Positions 1 to 8,391 of a stretch of DNA of 64,000 nt are shown here, piece by piece. A program made the position numbers and the translations under genes. The notes below the pieces were generated by a model. That model did not search any database. It was given only the letters and a program-made list of their open reading frames with translations, and was not told the DNA's origin. The stretch's first letter is position 1. The number at the start of each line of letters is the position of its first letter. This stretch comes from Streptomyces uncialis (GTDB lineage Bacteria > Actinomycetota > Actinomycetes > Streptomycetales > Streptomycetaceae): contig NZ_CP109583.1 of the NCBI RefSeq assembly GCF_036250755.1, forward strand, positions 1,612,001 through 1,676,000, given 5' to 3'.

Positions 1-275
1 CGGCGGAGTCCCTGCTGACGACGCGCGGGATCGCCGTGATGCCCGATGTCGTCGTCAACTCCGCGACGAACGCCTGGTGGTGGTGGACGCTCTTCGGCGA
101 CATCGGGGCGGACCCCGACGAGGCGTTCGCGCACATCCGCGGCTCCATGCGGGATCTGATCGCCCGGGTGCTGGCCCGTGCGGAGGCGGACGGCACCGCG
201 CCCCGTGCCGCCGCCCACGCGCTGGTCGCGGATCTCGTCCCGGAGATCACGGAACGCTTCGGCACCTACCGCTGA
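1..275 (+). CDS. Glu/Leu/Phe/Val dehydrogenase, C-terminal part (truncated by window edge)
   Basis: Only the last ~90 codons are present, in the frame starting at base 3. The residues GIAVMPDVVVNSATN match the cofactor-domain segment of NAD(P)-dependent glutamate/leucine dehydrogenases, in which a lone glycine-isoleucine strand is followed by PD and an asparagine near the active site. A tryptophan run and a short helical tail ending in FGTYR follow. The family oxidatively deaminates an amino acid to its keto acid in the cytosol. Substrate specificity cannot be judged because the catalytic domain lies outside the window. The start is off the left edge. Confidence 0.72.
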   Translation, partial: AESLLTTRGIAVMPDVVVNSATNAWWWWTLFGDIGADPDEAFAHIRGSMRDLIARVLARAEADGTAPRAAAHALVADLVPEITERFGTYR

Positions 276-388
276 CGCCCCGCCGGGGGCGTACCGGGTG
301 TGTCCGGGCCTTCCGGCGGCGCGGCGGAGTGTCCCGGCTGTCGTCGTGCGCCGACCGGGCAGCACGGGGCAGCCCTTAGGGTGACGGG

Positions 389-1051
389 ATGGCCAGGGTG
401 CGATTGAACGTCAGTGAGCGGCGCGAGGAGTTGTTGCGTGCCGCGATCCAGCAGATCGAGGTACGCGGCGCGGCCTCCGTGCGGATCGCCGATGTCGCCG
501 CGGCGCTCGGGGTGAGCAACGCGCTGGTGCTGTACCACTTCGCCTCCAAGGAGAAGCTGGTCGCCGCGGCGTTCGCCCACGCGGCGGAGGCCGATCTGGC
601 CCGGCTGCGGGCGGTACTGGGCCGCCGCACGACCGCGCTGCGCCGGTTGCGCGCGGCCGTCCGCTGGTACGCCCCCACCGGTCAGGCGAAGGGGTGGCGG
701 CTGTGGATCGAGGGGTGGGCCGTCTCCCTGCGGGAGCCCGCGCTGCGGTCGGTGACCCGGGATCTCGACCAGCGGTGGAAGTCCGCGATCGCCGAGGTGA
801 TCGCGGAGGGTGTGGACGCCGGGGAGTTCAGCTGCCCGGACCCCGCCGCGACGGCCCTGAGGCTGACCGCGCTGCTGGACGGGCTGGCCGTCCAGGCCAC
901 GGTCTACACGGGTAGCGTCTCCCGGGCCCGGCTCCAGGCGTGGGTCGACACCGCGCTGGCCCGTGAACTCGGCTTCTCCCCGGAGGCGTTCACCGCGGCC
1001 GTGGCGCAGCCCTCCGCCCGCCCGCCGGCCGGTACCCCGCCCCGGCCCTGA
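389..1051 (+). CDS. TetR/AcrR family transcriptional regulator
   Basis: A 220-residue protein with an N-terminal helix-turn-helix at about residues 28-57, where SVRIADVAAALGVSNALVLYHF is the typical TetR recognition segment, followed by an all-helical ligand-binding domain resembling the BetI-type (TetR_C_6) class. It starts at ATG 389, and the ATG codon is preceded by a purine-rich GGGTGACGGG stretch. It lies downstream of the amino-acid dehydrogenase on the same strand with a gap of about 110 bases, and its 3' end faces the DUF6745 gene. It is a cytosolic DNA-binding repressor by family. Its target and ligand are not visible; the dehydrogenase upstream is one candidate. The extreme C-terminus is proline-rich and probably disordered. 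Confidence 0.85.
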   Translation: MARVRLNVSERREELLRAAIQQIEVRGAASVRIADVAAALGVSNALVLYHFASKEKLVAAAFAHAAEADLARLRAVLGRRTTALRRLRAAVRWYAPTGQAKGWRLWIEGWAVSLREPALRSVTRDLDQRWKSAIAEVIAEGVDAGEFSCPDPAATALRLTALLDGLAVQATVYTGSVSRARLQAWVDTALARELGFSPEAFTAAVAQPSARPPAGTPPRP

Positions 1052-1127
1052 CGGGGCTCCGGGCGGGGCGGTGAGCCCACCTGGCCGGGCGGTGAGCCCG
1101 TCCGGCAGGGCGGGACCGGGCGGTCGG

Positions 1128-2333
1128 TCAGGTCTGGCGCAGCGGGGTGTAGGTCTCGGCGCTGAGGCCGAAGGTCCAGGCGACGCCCTCGCGGGCCGTG
1201 GCCGTGGCCGGGGGGACCCGCAGCCAGTAGGTGCGGCTGGTGCCGTCCGGCTCCGGGGTGGAGTTGACGACCTCGACCATGACCACGTTCTCGTCGCCGG
1301 GCATCGGTATCGACCAGAGGACGCCCGTCTCGTCCCGGTGCAGGGGGACGGCGCCCGACTCCGCGAGATACCGGTCGTACCCGTAGTGCTCCAGCATCAC
1401 CCGCCGGAGTTCGGCGTTCTCCTCCAGCCGGATGCGGTCGGGGGTGAGCCCGGCCAGTTCCTCCAGGAACTCGCCGGGGACCGGCATACCGCGCCAGGAG
1501 TACAGGGCGAAGCCGTCGGGGTAAGCGAGCGCGGGTCCGTCCGCGCGGTCGAGGCGGCCCGCCTCGTCCCGGTGCAGGGCGCTGGGACGTTCACAGACGA
1601 CGGCGACGTTCTCGTACGGCCACCACCAGCCCGCAGAGCGGGCGACCGCCGCGATCCCGTCCAGGGGACCGTCGTCGGGGTGGTCGAAGGCGCAGAGCCA
1701 GGCGGCGTCCTGCTGGCCCAGGACGGCGTCCAGCAGGAGAAGGCGGACCTCGCTCTCCTCGCGCCCGCGCCGCCGGGCCTCCTCCGCCGGGTCGCCGCCG
1801 GTGCCCTGGCCACCTGTGGCCGTGTCCGTGCCCGGGTCCGTGCCTGCACCGGTCGGCGCGGCGGCGGGTGCGGCCGCCGCCACCGCGTCCTCCACGAGTC
1901 CTTCCCGCAGCCGCTGGGTGAGAGCCTGCGCCGATTCCCAGAGCCCCGCGCCGGTCGTCCCCCAGTGACCGGACCAGCCGACCGGTCCGAGCCGGTCGTG
2001 CAGCCGAAGGCGCTCCGCCGCCCAGGGCGCGTTCCTGACGGCGTCCCGGACACAGGCGCCCGGCTCCCCGCCCAGCGCGTCCGCGCCGGCCGACAGCAGC
2101 CGTACGGCCTCCCGGGGCGAGCCCGCCCACACGATCCGCTCCGGCTCCGCGAGGCCCGCCCGCCGGTAGGCGAGCCGTACCCCGGACTCCGCGGCGGGCC
2201 GGTCGGCGGGCTCCGTCGACACCCCCACGGACCGCCAGTGGGCGACCCTCGCCAGCACATCGTCCCCGGCCGGACCGTCCCCGGTGCCGACCGGCAGCGC
2301 CGCCGTGCCTCGCTCCCCCATGTCCACCGTCAT
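1128..2333 (-). CDS. DUF6745 domain-containing protein
   Basis: A 401-residue protein of unknown function. The first ~160 residues are variable, with an alanine/threonine/glycine linker. The conserved part begins around residue 205, with a WWWPYENVAVVCERP block, a HRDEAGRL..ADGPALAYPDG block and HYGYDRYL near residue 325, which I recognise as the DUF6745 signature. There is no signal peptide and no membrane segment. The ATG at 2333 has a GGGGAG ribosome site six bases upstream. It is transcribed divergently from the STM4015-STM4011 operon together with the 108-residue gene upstream. This neighbourhood is the only functional hint. It has no obvious catalytic motif, and I assign no activity. 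Confidence 0.75.
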   Translation of the reverse strand: MTVDMGERGTAALPVGTGDGPAGDDVLARVAHWRSVGVSTEPADRPAAESGVRLAYRRAGLAEPERIVWAGSPREAVRLLSAGADALGGEPGACVRDAVRNAPWAAERLRLHDRLGPVGWSGHWGTTGAGLWESAQALTQRLREGLVEDAVAAAAPAAAPTGAGTDPGTDTATGGQGTGGDPAEEARRRGREESEVRLLLLDAVLGQQDAAWLCAFDHPDDGPLDGIAAVARSAGWWWPYENVAVVCERPSALHRDEAGRLDRADGPALAYPDGFALYSWRGMPVPGEFLEELAGLTPDRIRLEENAELRRVMLEHYGYDRYLAESGAVPLHRDETGVLWSIPMPGDENVVMVEVVNSTPEPDGTSRTYWLRVPPATATAREGVAWTFGLSAETYTPLRQT

Positions 2334-2423
2334 GTCCCGCTCCCCATCTCCCGGTGCCCCCTGGCCCCGCTGTGTCCATGTGCCGTGTGTACGGCCGTGC
2401 CGTGCACCGGTCGCTCTCCGCGT

Positions 2424-2552
2424 ACCGGCGGCTGTGCGTGGTGTACCGGCCGCGCCCGCGTGCCGGGTTGTGCCTGGGTGCGCTCACGCTCCGCGTACCG
2501 GCGGCCGTGCTTCGTGTACCGGCGGCTGTGCGTGGTGTACCGGCCGCGCCCG
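2424..2552. repeat. 35-bp direct repeat with degenerate intermediates
   Basis: An identical 35-base sequence beginning ACCGGCGGCTGTGCG and ending CCGGCCGCGCCCG occurs at 2424-2458 and again at 2518-2552. A partial degenerate copy (CGTACCGGCGGCCGTGC) lies between them at about 2494-2510. The array sits in the ~300-base gap between the DUF6745 gene and the 108-residue gene and is not part of a convincing coding frame. It looks like local tandem duplication of GC-rich spacer. Confidence 0.7.
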
Positions 2553-2639
2553 GGTGTGCGCCCGTCGGCGGGAGTCCGACCGTCTGCCGGAACCTGCCGG
2601 TGCGGGAAGCCGCCGCTCCCCCACGCCCCGGCCCGGCGG

Positions 2640-2966
2640 TCAGTCCGCGACGACGCGTACCGAACCCGGTACGTACTCCCGCTGCCTGATCACCCGGTAC
2701 CAGCCCTTGGGCAGCGGGATCGCGGAGTGCTCCTCGTGCACCACCCGGCCGCCGTCCGGCAGATGCAGCAGGAAGGGACCGAACAGGCCCTCCTCGCGGA
2801 CCAGCCTGCCGGGGCCGACGACCGCGTGGGCGTGGCCGGTGACCTCGCCGAGCGCCAGGATCAGCCGGCCCCGGGCGTCACGCGGTTCCTCCGGTGCCGT
2901 GGCGGCGTGCGACGGTACCGCGTCCTTCGCGACGGGCACGATGAGGACATCCCCCTGCCGGTACAT
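2640..2966 (-). CDS. Conserved hypothetical protein, 108 residues, partner of DUF6745 gene
   Basis: A small soluble protein beginning MYRQGDVLIVPV and containing GRLILALGEVTGHAHAV and HEEHSAIPLPKGWYRV. The pattern of short beta strands and conserved histidines suggests a compact all-beta fold, but I cannot name a biochemical activity. I chose ATG 2966 because a GGGGAG site lies six bases upstream; the same frame runs to 3062 without a ribosome site. It precedes the DUF6745 gene on the same strand, separated by a repeat-bearing spacer of about 300 bases. It is divergent from the radical SAM operon, so both directions probably share the promoter region 2967-3166. Confidence 0.72.
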   Translation of the reverse strand: MYRQGDVLIVPVAKDAVPSHAATAPEEPRDARGRLILALGEVTGHAHAVVGPGRLVREEGLFGPFLLHLPDGGRVVHEEHSAIPLPKGWYRVIRQREYVPGSVRVVAD

Positions 2967-3166
2967 GGCTCTCCCCTTCCGGGTCGTCACCTGGTGCGAC
3001 GACCACGCTTTCGACAGTAGGGGCAGGGTCTGACAACCGGTCCCGGCGATGCTTCCGTTCACCCCCGGCCGACCCGGTTGTCAGTGGGGCTTGGTACAAC
3101 TTCAGGCACATCGGACCCGCTCTGTGCCGGGCTCCGGTGACCGGCCCCGTATCCAGGAGCAGCGGA

Positions 3167-4123
3167 ATGATCACGAACCACCACGAACAGCACTTCGGCC
3201 TTCCCCCGTTCGACTTCCCGCGCCACGGCGCGGAGATCCCGGCGGAGCTGCCCGACCCCGCGTCCGTCGCCTGGCGGATCGTCGTCGACTCGTACGACAG
3301 CGAGGAGTCCTGGCCGGAGGCGTTCGCGCGGTTCCGCGGCGCCGTCGACATCGGCCGGGTCAGGGCGCTGGTCGTGGGCAGTTGGAGCGATCCGTACGAG
3401 AACGGCCCGCAGGATGTGATCGAGACCCTGTGCTCGGTGCGGGAGGAGATGCCGGAGCTGCGCTCGCTGTTCCTGGGGGACATATCGTCCGAGGAGTGCG
3501 AGATCTCCTGGATCATCCAGGGGTCCGTGGCACCCCTGCTCGAAGCGTTCCCGCGGCTCACCGAGTTCATCGTGCGCGGCGGCACCAGCCTGGACTTCGC
3601 GCCCGTCCGGCACGAGTCGCTGCGCAAACTGGTCATCGAGTCCGGCGGGCTGCCGCGTGAGGTGGTGCGCGGGGTCGCCGAGAGCGACTTCCCCGCGCTG
3701 GAGTGCCTCGATCTGTGGCTCGGCACCGCGGAGTACGGGGGCGACGCGGAGCTCTCCCATCTGGCGCCGATCCTCGCGGGTACGCGGCTGCCCGCCCTGT
3801 GGGCGCTGTCCCTGCGCAACAGCCAGATCCAGGACGAGATCGCGGCGGCCACGGCGATGGCGCCGGTCGTCGCCCGGCTGAAGGTGCTGGACATGTCCAT
3901 GGGCACCCTCGGCAACGAGGGGGCGGCCGCCCTGCTGTCGGGGCAGCCGCTCACCCATCTGAAGGTGCTGGACCTCAACCACAACTACCTCAGCGAGGAG
4001 ATGCGCGACCGGCTGCGCAAGGCGCTGGAACCGGCCGGGGTGGAGCTGGACCTGGACGGTGACGACGTCGAGGAGGACGACGAAGACGACGAGGTCTGGC
4101 GGTACGTGGCGGTGTCGGAGTAG
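3167..4123 (+). CDS. STM4015 family protein (leucine-rich-repeat-like)
   Basis: A 318-residue protein, first gene of a five-gene operon. The middle and C-terminal halves hold repeating leucine-rich units (for example LPALWALSLRNSQI, RLKVLDMSMGTLGNEG and HLKVLDLNHNYLSEEM) that would form a curved beta-alpha solenoid for protein binding. A strongly acidic tail (about 12 Asp/Glu within 18 residues) follows. The start ATG 3167 is preceded by AGGAG with seven bases spacing; an upstream in-frame start at 3137 lacks one. It is followed two bases later by the STM4014-family gene. The family is defined by its genomic association with STM4011-STM4014. A role as substrate- or complex-binding scaffold is inference. 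Confidence 0.85.
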   Translation: MITNHHEQHFGLPPFDFPRHGAEIPAELPDPASVAWRIVVDSYDSEESWPEAFARFRGAVDIGRVRALVVGSWSDPYENGPQDVIETLCSVREEMPELRSLFLGDISSEECEISWIIQGSVAPLLEAFPRLTEFIVRGGTSLDFAPVRHESLRKLVIESGGLPREVVRGVAESDFPALECLDLWLGTAEYGGDAELSHLAPILAGTRLPALWALSLRNSQIQDEIAAATAMAPVVARLKVLDMSMGTLGNEGAAALLSGQPLTHLKVLDLNHNYLSEEMRDRLRKALEPAGVELDLDGDDVEEDDEDDEVWRYVAVSE

Positions 4124-4125
4124 CC

Positions 4126-5259
4126 ATGCGCGCCGAACCTCCTCGTTTCGCGGTCGTCGGGAACCCCGCCAACCGCCGCACCGGATTCTTCCTGGACGCG
4201 GTACGCGCCGCCGGGCTGCCCGACGCGCGGGTGCTGCCCTGGGTGGACGTCCTGCGCGGTGGTGCCGGTTTCCGTCCCGGTGAGACCGTCCGTGTCGACT
4301 CCCCGGGTGAGGACCCGGAGGTCGAGCGGCTGCTGCGGGGCACCGACGATCCCGCGCGCGTGGAGGGCACGGCGCGCTGGTACACGCGGTTCACGGCGGC
4401 CGTCCGCGAGGTGGCGGACTCCGCGCGCGGCGCGGACTGCCTGCTGCTGGACGGCCCCGGGGACCTGGCGGCGCTGTTCGACAAGCGCCTGTGCCACGCG
4501 GCGCTGAGCCGCGCCGGGGTGCCCGTACCGCCGTCGCCGACCTCGGGCGGCGGGGTGCCGGTCCGGGGCTGGGACGACGTACGGGAGCTGATGCGCGGGC
4601 AGGGGACGCCCCGGGTGTTCGTGAAGCTCGCGCACGGTTCGTCGGCGTCCGGGGTCCTCGCGGTGGAGTCCGCCGGAGCGGGGCGGCTGCGTGCCACCAC
4701 CTCCGTCGAGCGGACCCCCGGCGGGCTCTTCAACTCGCTGCGGGTGCGGCGGTACACCACCGAGCGGGAGATCGCCGCGCTGGTGGACGCGCTCGCGCCG
4801 GACGGGCTGCACATCGAGCGCTGGCTGCCGAAGGCCTCGCTGGACGGGCGGGTGACGGATCTGCGGGTCGTGGTGGTCGGCGGACGGGCCACCCACGCGG
4901 TGGCGCGCACCAGCCGTTCCCCGATGACGAATCTGCATCTCGGCGGTGCCCGCGGCGATCTCGCGCGGGTGCGGGACGCGGTGACGCGGGCGGGCGGGGA
5001 CTGGGCCGGGGCGCTGGAGGTCTGCGAGCGGGCCGCGGCGTGCTTCCCGGACACCCTGTGCGTGGGTGTCGATCTGCTGCCGCTGGTGGGCTGGCGCCGG
5101 TTCGCGGTCGCCGAGGTGAACGCGTTCGGTGATCTGCTGCCGGGGCTGACCGGGCTGCCGGGCGGTCCGGCGGAGGGCCTGGACACCTATGCCGCCCAGG
5201 TCGCCGCGGTCCGGCGCGGCTGGTCCACGGGAGCGGAGGCCGACCGTGCAGCGGCATGA
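4126..5259 (+). CDS. STM4014 family protein, ATP-grasp-like
   Basis: A 377-residue protein. The central region has VFVKLAHGSSASGVLAV around residue 165-180 and the C-terminal LCVGVDLLP..FAVAEVNAFGDLLPG, which resemble the nucleotide-binding lysine strand and the metal-binding E-x-N of ATP-grasp ligases. ATP-grasp enzymes couple ATP hydrolysis to carboxylate-amine or similar bond formation. The assignment to STM4014 comes from these features plus its fixed position between STM4015 and STM4013. It starts at ATG 4126 with GGAG upstream, and its 3' end overlaps the next gene by 14 bases, indicating translational coupling. The true substrate is unknown. Confidence 0.82.
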   Translation: MRAEPPRFAVVGNPANRRTGFFLDAVRAAGLPDARVLPWVDVLRGGAGFRPGETVRVDSPGEDPEVERLLRGTDDPARVEGTARWYTRFTAAVREVADSARGADCLLLDGPGDLAALFDKRLCHAALSRAGVPVPPSPTSGGGVPVRGWDDVRELMRGQGTPRVFVKLAHGSSASGVLAVESAGAGRLRATTSVERTPGGLFNSLRVRRYTTEREIAALVDALAPDGLHIERWLPKASLDGRVTDLRVVVVGGRATHAVARTSRSPMTNLHLGGARGDLARVRDAVTRAGGDWAGALEVCERAAACFPDTLCVGVDLLPLVGWRRFAVAEVNAFGDLLPGLTGLPGGPAEGLDTYAAQVAAVRRGWSTGAEADRAAA

Positions 5260-6136
5260 GACGGGCGGGGCGGCGAGCGCCCTGGACCCGGGAACGACCG
5301 GTGCTCCGGGCATCCCCGACATGAACGCGGTCGTCGGCCGTGACGATCTGCTGCTCGTCACCCTCGACACCCTCCGGTACGACGTGGCGGTGGAGCTGGC
5401 GCAGGCGGGGCGGCTGCCGAATCTCGCCCGTCATCTGCCGGGCGGCGGCTGGGAGAAGCGGCACGCGCCGGGCAGCTTCACCTATGCCTCGCACCAGGCG
5501 ATGTTCGCGGGATTCCTGCCGACCCCGGCGACGCCCGGCCCGCATCCCCGGCTGTTCGCGGCCCGGTTCGCGGGCAGCGAGACCACCGAGCGGCGCACCT
5601 ATGTGTACGACACCCCCGATCTCGTGTCGGGTCTCGCGCGGGACGGCTACCGCACGGTGTGCGTGGGCGGGGTCGGGTTCTTCAACAAGCAGGGCGCCTT
5701 GGGGGACGTGCTGCCCGGCATGTTCCAGGAGAGCCACTGGGAGCCGGGGTTCGGGGTCGCCTCACCGTCGTCGTTCGAGGCGCAGGTCGCGTGCGCGGAG
5801 CGCGTCGTCGCGGGGCTGCCGCCCGAGCGGCGGCTGTTCCTGTTCCTGAACGTGTCGGCGCTGCATCAGCCCAACTGGTTCCATCTGCCCGGCGCGACCC
5901 GCGCGGCGGGCGACAGCCGCCGGACCCACGCCGCCGCGCTGGAGTACGTCGACCGGCACATCGGGCGGCTGTTCGCGGCGATGAGCAGCCGCCGCCGATG
6001 CTTCGCGATCGTCTGCTCGGACCATGGCACGGCCTACGGCGACGACGGATTCACCGGTCACCGCCTCGGCCACGACGTGGTGTGGACCGTGCCGTACGCC
6101 CACTTCTTCCTGGACCCGACCGAGGCAGCCTCATGA
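5246..6136 (+). CDS. STM4013/SEN3800 family hydrolase (alkaline phosphatase/sulfatase fold)
   Basis: About 296 residues. An early LLLVTLDTLRYDV segment supplies the first metal-binding aspartate and the Thr/Ser nucleophile position of the sulfatase/alkaline-phosphatase superfamily. A late IVCSDHGTAYGDDG and HRLGHD supply the Asp-His pair and terminal histidine. The family is predicted to hydrolyse or transfer a phosphate- or sulfate-type group in the cytosol; there is no signal peptide. I chose GTG 5246, which has GGAG about ten bases upstream and overlaps the preceding gene. ATG 5321 just before the conserved core is an alternative. The stop overlaps the start of the next gene in an ATGA arrangement. 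Confidence 0.83.
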   Translation: MQRHETGGAASALDPGTTGAPGIPDMNAVVGRDDLLLVTLDTLRYDVAVELAQAGRLPNLARHLPGGGWEKRHAPGSFTYASHQAMFAGFLPTPATPGPHPRLFAARFAGSETTERRTYVYDTPDLVSGLARDGYRTVCVGGVGFFNKQGALGDVLPGMFQESHWEPGFGVASPSSFEAQVACAERVVAGLPPERRLFLFLNVSALHQPNWFHLPGATRAAGDSRRTHAAALEYVDRHIGRLFAAMSSRRRCFAIVCSDHGTAYGDDGFTGHRLGHDVVWTVPYAHFFLDPTEAAS

Positions 6137-7515
6137 GCACCACGCATCCCGCCGCGACACCCGTGGCCACCGGGCCGGACACCCCGCGCCCGTACCAGAA
6201 CTACGTCTACGCGTACCCGCACAAGACGGCGTACCGTCCGCTGCCCGAGCCGGGGCCCCGGCTCGCGGAGCTGTGGCGCGGTGAGCCCAAGGACGCCCTG
6301 TCGCTGTATCTGCACATCCCGTTCTGCGACGTGCGGTGCGGCTTCTGCAATCTGTTCACCCGGATCGGCGCGCCCGACGAGTTGTCGACGCGCTATCTGG
6401 ACGCGCTGGAGCGGCAGGCGGGGGCGGTGCGGGAGGCGCTGGCCGGGGACGGTCCGGTGCGGTTCGCGACGGCGGCGTTCGGCGGCGGCACCCCCACATT
6501 CCTCACGGCCGACGAGCTGACCCGGCTGTGCGACATCGCGGAGCGGCGAATGGGCGCCGATCTGCGGGCGGTCCCGCTGTCGGTGGAGGCGTCCCCGTCG
6601 ACGGCGACCGCCGACCGGCTCGCCGTCCTGGCCGAGCGGGGCGCGACCCGGGTGAGCCTCGGGGTGCAGAGCTTCGTGGACGCCGAGGCGCGGGCGGCGG
6701 TCCGGCCCCAGCGGCGCGCCGATGTGGAGGCGGCCCTGGCCCGGATACGCGCGGCGGGCATACCCGTGCTGAACATCGACCTGATCTACGGGATCGACGG
6801 GCAGACCGAGGAGTCCTGGCGGCTGTCCCTGGACGCGGCGCTGCGCTGGCGGCCGGAGGAGCTGTATCTGTACCCGCTGTACGTCCGGCCGCTGACCGGG
6901 CTGGGGCGGCGGGCGGCCGTCGGTGAGCGCGCGTGGGACGAGCACCGGCTGGGGCTGTACCGGGCGGGCCGGGACCATCTGCTCGCGCACGGCTACGAGC
7001 AGCGTTCGATGCGGATGTTCCGGCGCGCGGACGCCCCCGCGCAGGGCCCCGACGACTACGCCTGCCAGACGGACGGGATGATCGGTCTGGGCTGCGGCGC
7101 GCGTTCGTACACCTCGGCGCTGCACTACTCCTTCGACTACGCGGTGGACGCGCGTGAGGTCAGGTCGATCATCGACACGTACACGGCGACGGAGGACTTC
7201 GGCCGTGCCGTCCACGGGCGGTACATGACCGAGGACGGCGACGGGGACGAGGCGCGGCGCAGACATCTGCTCCAGTCGCTGCTCCAGGCCGGCGGGCTGG
7301 AGCGGGCCGACTACCGGGGGCGGTTCGGCGGGGACCCGGAGGACCACTTCGGGGCGGAGCTGGCGGGCTTCGCCGCGCGCGGCTGGCTGGACGGCGGCGC
7401 CCCGGCGGGGGTGCTGCGGCTGTCGCCGGAGGGGCTGGCGTACTCCGACGCCCTGGGTCCCGAGCTGTTCTCCCCCGCGGTGCGGGCGGCGATGGCCGCG
7501 TACGAGGCACGGTGA
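6133..7515 (+). CDS. STM4012 family radical SAM protein
   Basis: A 460-residue radical SAM enzyme. C65, C69 and C72 in HIPFCDVRCGFCNLF form the C-x3-C-x2-C site for the [4Fe-4S] cluster that cleaves S-adenosylmethionine. FGGGTPTFL is the usual glycine-rich SAM-binding strand, and the overall layout is like coproporphyrinogen III oxidase (HemN), including SLGVQSF and NIDLIYG. It differs from true HemN in its N-terminal extension and its neighbours, so I do not call it a heme enzyme. The ATG at 6133 overlaps the previous stop by four bases (ATGA), and the last four bases overlap the next gene. Reaction unknown. Confidence 0.88.
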   Translation: MSTTHPAATPVATGPDTPRPYQNYVYAYPHKTAYRPLPEPGPRLAELWRGEPKDALSLYLHIPFCDVRCGFCNLFTRIGAPDELSTRYLDALERQAGAVREALAGDGPVRFATAAFGGGTPTFLTADELTRLCDIAERRMGADLRAVPLSVEASPSTATADRLAVLAERGATRVSLGVQSFVDAEARAAVRPQRRADVEAALARIRAAGIPVLNIDLIYGIDGQTEESWRLSLDAALRWRPEELYLYPLYVRPLTGLGRRAAVGERAWDEHRLGLYRAGRDHLLAHGYEQRSMRMFRRADAPAQGPDDYACQTDGMIGLGCGARSYTSALHYSFDYAVDAREVRSIIDTYTATEDFGRAVHGRYMTEDGDGDEARRRHLLQSLLQAGGLERADYRGRFGGDPEDHFGAELAGFAARGWLDGGAPAGVLRLSPEGLAYSDALGPELFSPAVRAAMAAYEAR

Positions 7516-8372
7516 ACGCCATGGATCTGACCGTGCTGTACCGGGGGCCGCTGGCGTCGTGCGACTACGACTGCCCGTACTGTCCGTTCGCCAAGCGGCG
7601 TGACAGCGGGGAGCAGCTCCGTGCGGACCGGGCGGCGCTGGCCCGGTTCACCGAGTGGGTGGGCGCGTACGAGCAAGGGCGGCTGTCGGTGCTGTTCACC
7701 CCGTGGGGCGAGGGGCTGGTGCGGTCGTGGTACCGGCGGGCGCTGGTGGAGCTGTCGCGGCTGCCGCATGTCGAGCGGGTGGCGATCCAGACGAATCTGA
7801 GCTGCCGTACGGACTGGCTCGCCGAGGCCGACCTGGACACGGTCGCTCTGTGGTGCACGTACCACCCGGGCCAGACGCCGTACGAGCGGTTCCTCGGCAA
7901 GTGCCGGGAGCTGAGCGCGCGGGGGGTGCGGTTCAGTGTGGGGATCGTGGGGCTGGCGGAGCATCTGGAGGACGCGCGGCGGCTGCGGGCGGAGCTGCCG
8001 GAGGAGGTGTATCTGTGGGTGAACGCCGCGGAGGGGCACACGTACTCCGACGAGGAGGCCGACCGGTGGACGGCGCTGGACCCGCTGTTCCCGTACAGCC
8101 GTCATCCGCATCGCAGCGCGGGGCTGCCGTGCCGTACCGGTGAGTCGGTGGTGTCGGTGGACGGTGACGGCACGGTCCGCCGCTGCCACTTCGTCCCGGC
8201 GGAGCTGGGCAATCTGTACGACGGCTCCTACCGTGCCGCGCTGGCGCCCCGGCCCTGCCCGCTGACGCTGTGCGACTGCCATATCGGGTACGTGCATCTG
8301 GAGACGCTGCCGCTGTACGACGTCTTCGCGGGCGGGGTCCTGGAGCGGATACCGGCCGGGCCGGGCGGCTGA
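7512..8372 (+). CDS. STM4011 family radical SAM protein
   Basis: A 286-residue radical SAM protein. C17, C21 and C24 in CDYDCPYCPF bind the SAM-cleaving cluster. A C-terminal cysteine set (CRTGESV, RRCHF, CPLTLCDC) resembles a twitch or SPASM-type auxiliary-cluster domain, a feature of enzymes that act on peptides or proteins. The start is GTG 7512, overlapping the STM4012 stop in a GTGA arrangement. It is the last gene of the operon, and its stop faces the SGNH hydrolase 19 bases away. Two different radical SAM enzymes in one operon suggest sequential radical modifications of one substrate, which is inference. Confidence 0.87.
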   Translation: MNAMDLTVLYRGPLASCDYDCPYCPFAKRRDSGEQLRADRAALARFTEWVGAYEQGRLSVLFTPWGEGLVRSWYRRALVELSRLPHVERVAIQTNLSCRTDWLAEADLDTVALWCTYHPGQTPYERFLGKCRELSARGVRFSVGIVGLAEHLEDARRLRAELPEEVYLWVNAAEGHTYSDEEADRWTALDPLFPYSRHPHRSAGLPCRTGESVVSVDGDGTVRRCHFVPAELGNLYDGSYRAALAPRPCPLTLCDCHIGYVHLETLPLYDVFAGGVLERIPAGPGG

Positions 8373-8391
8373 GCCGGGCCGGGCGGCCGGG

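Noticed and set aside
6133..7515. HemN coproporphyrinogen III oxidase
   Set aside because: The fold is similar, but the operon partners and the N-terminal extension fit the STM4012 family rather than heme synthesis.
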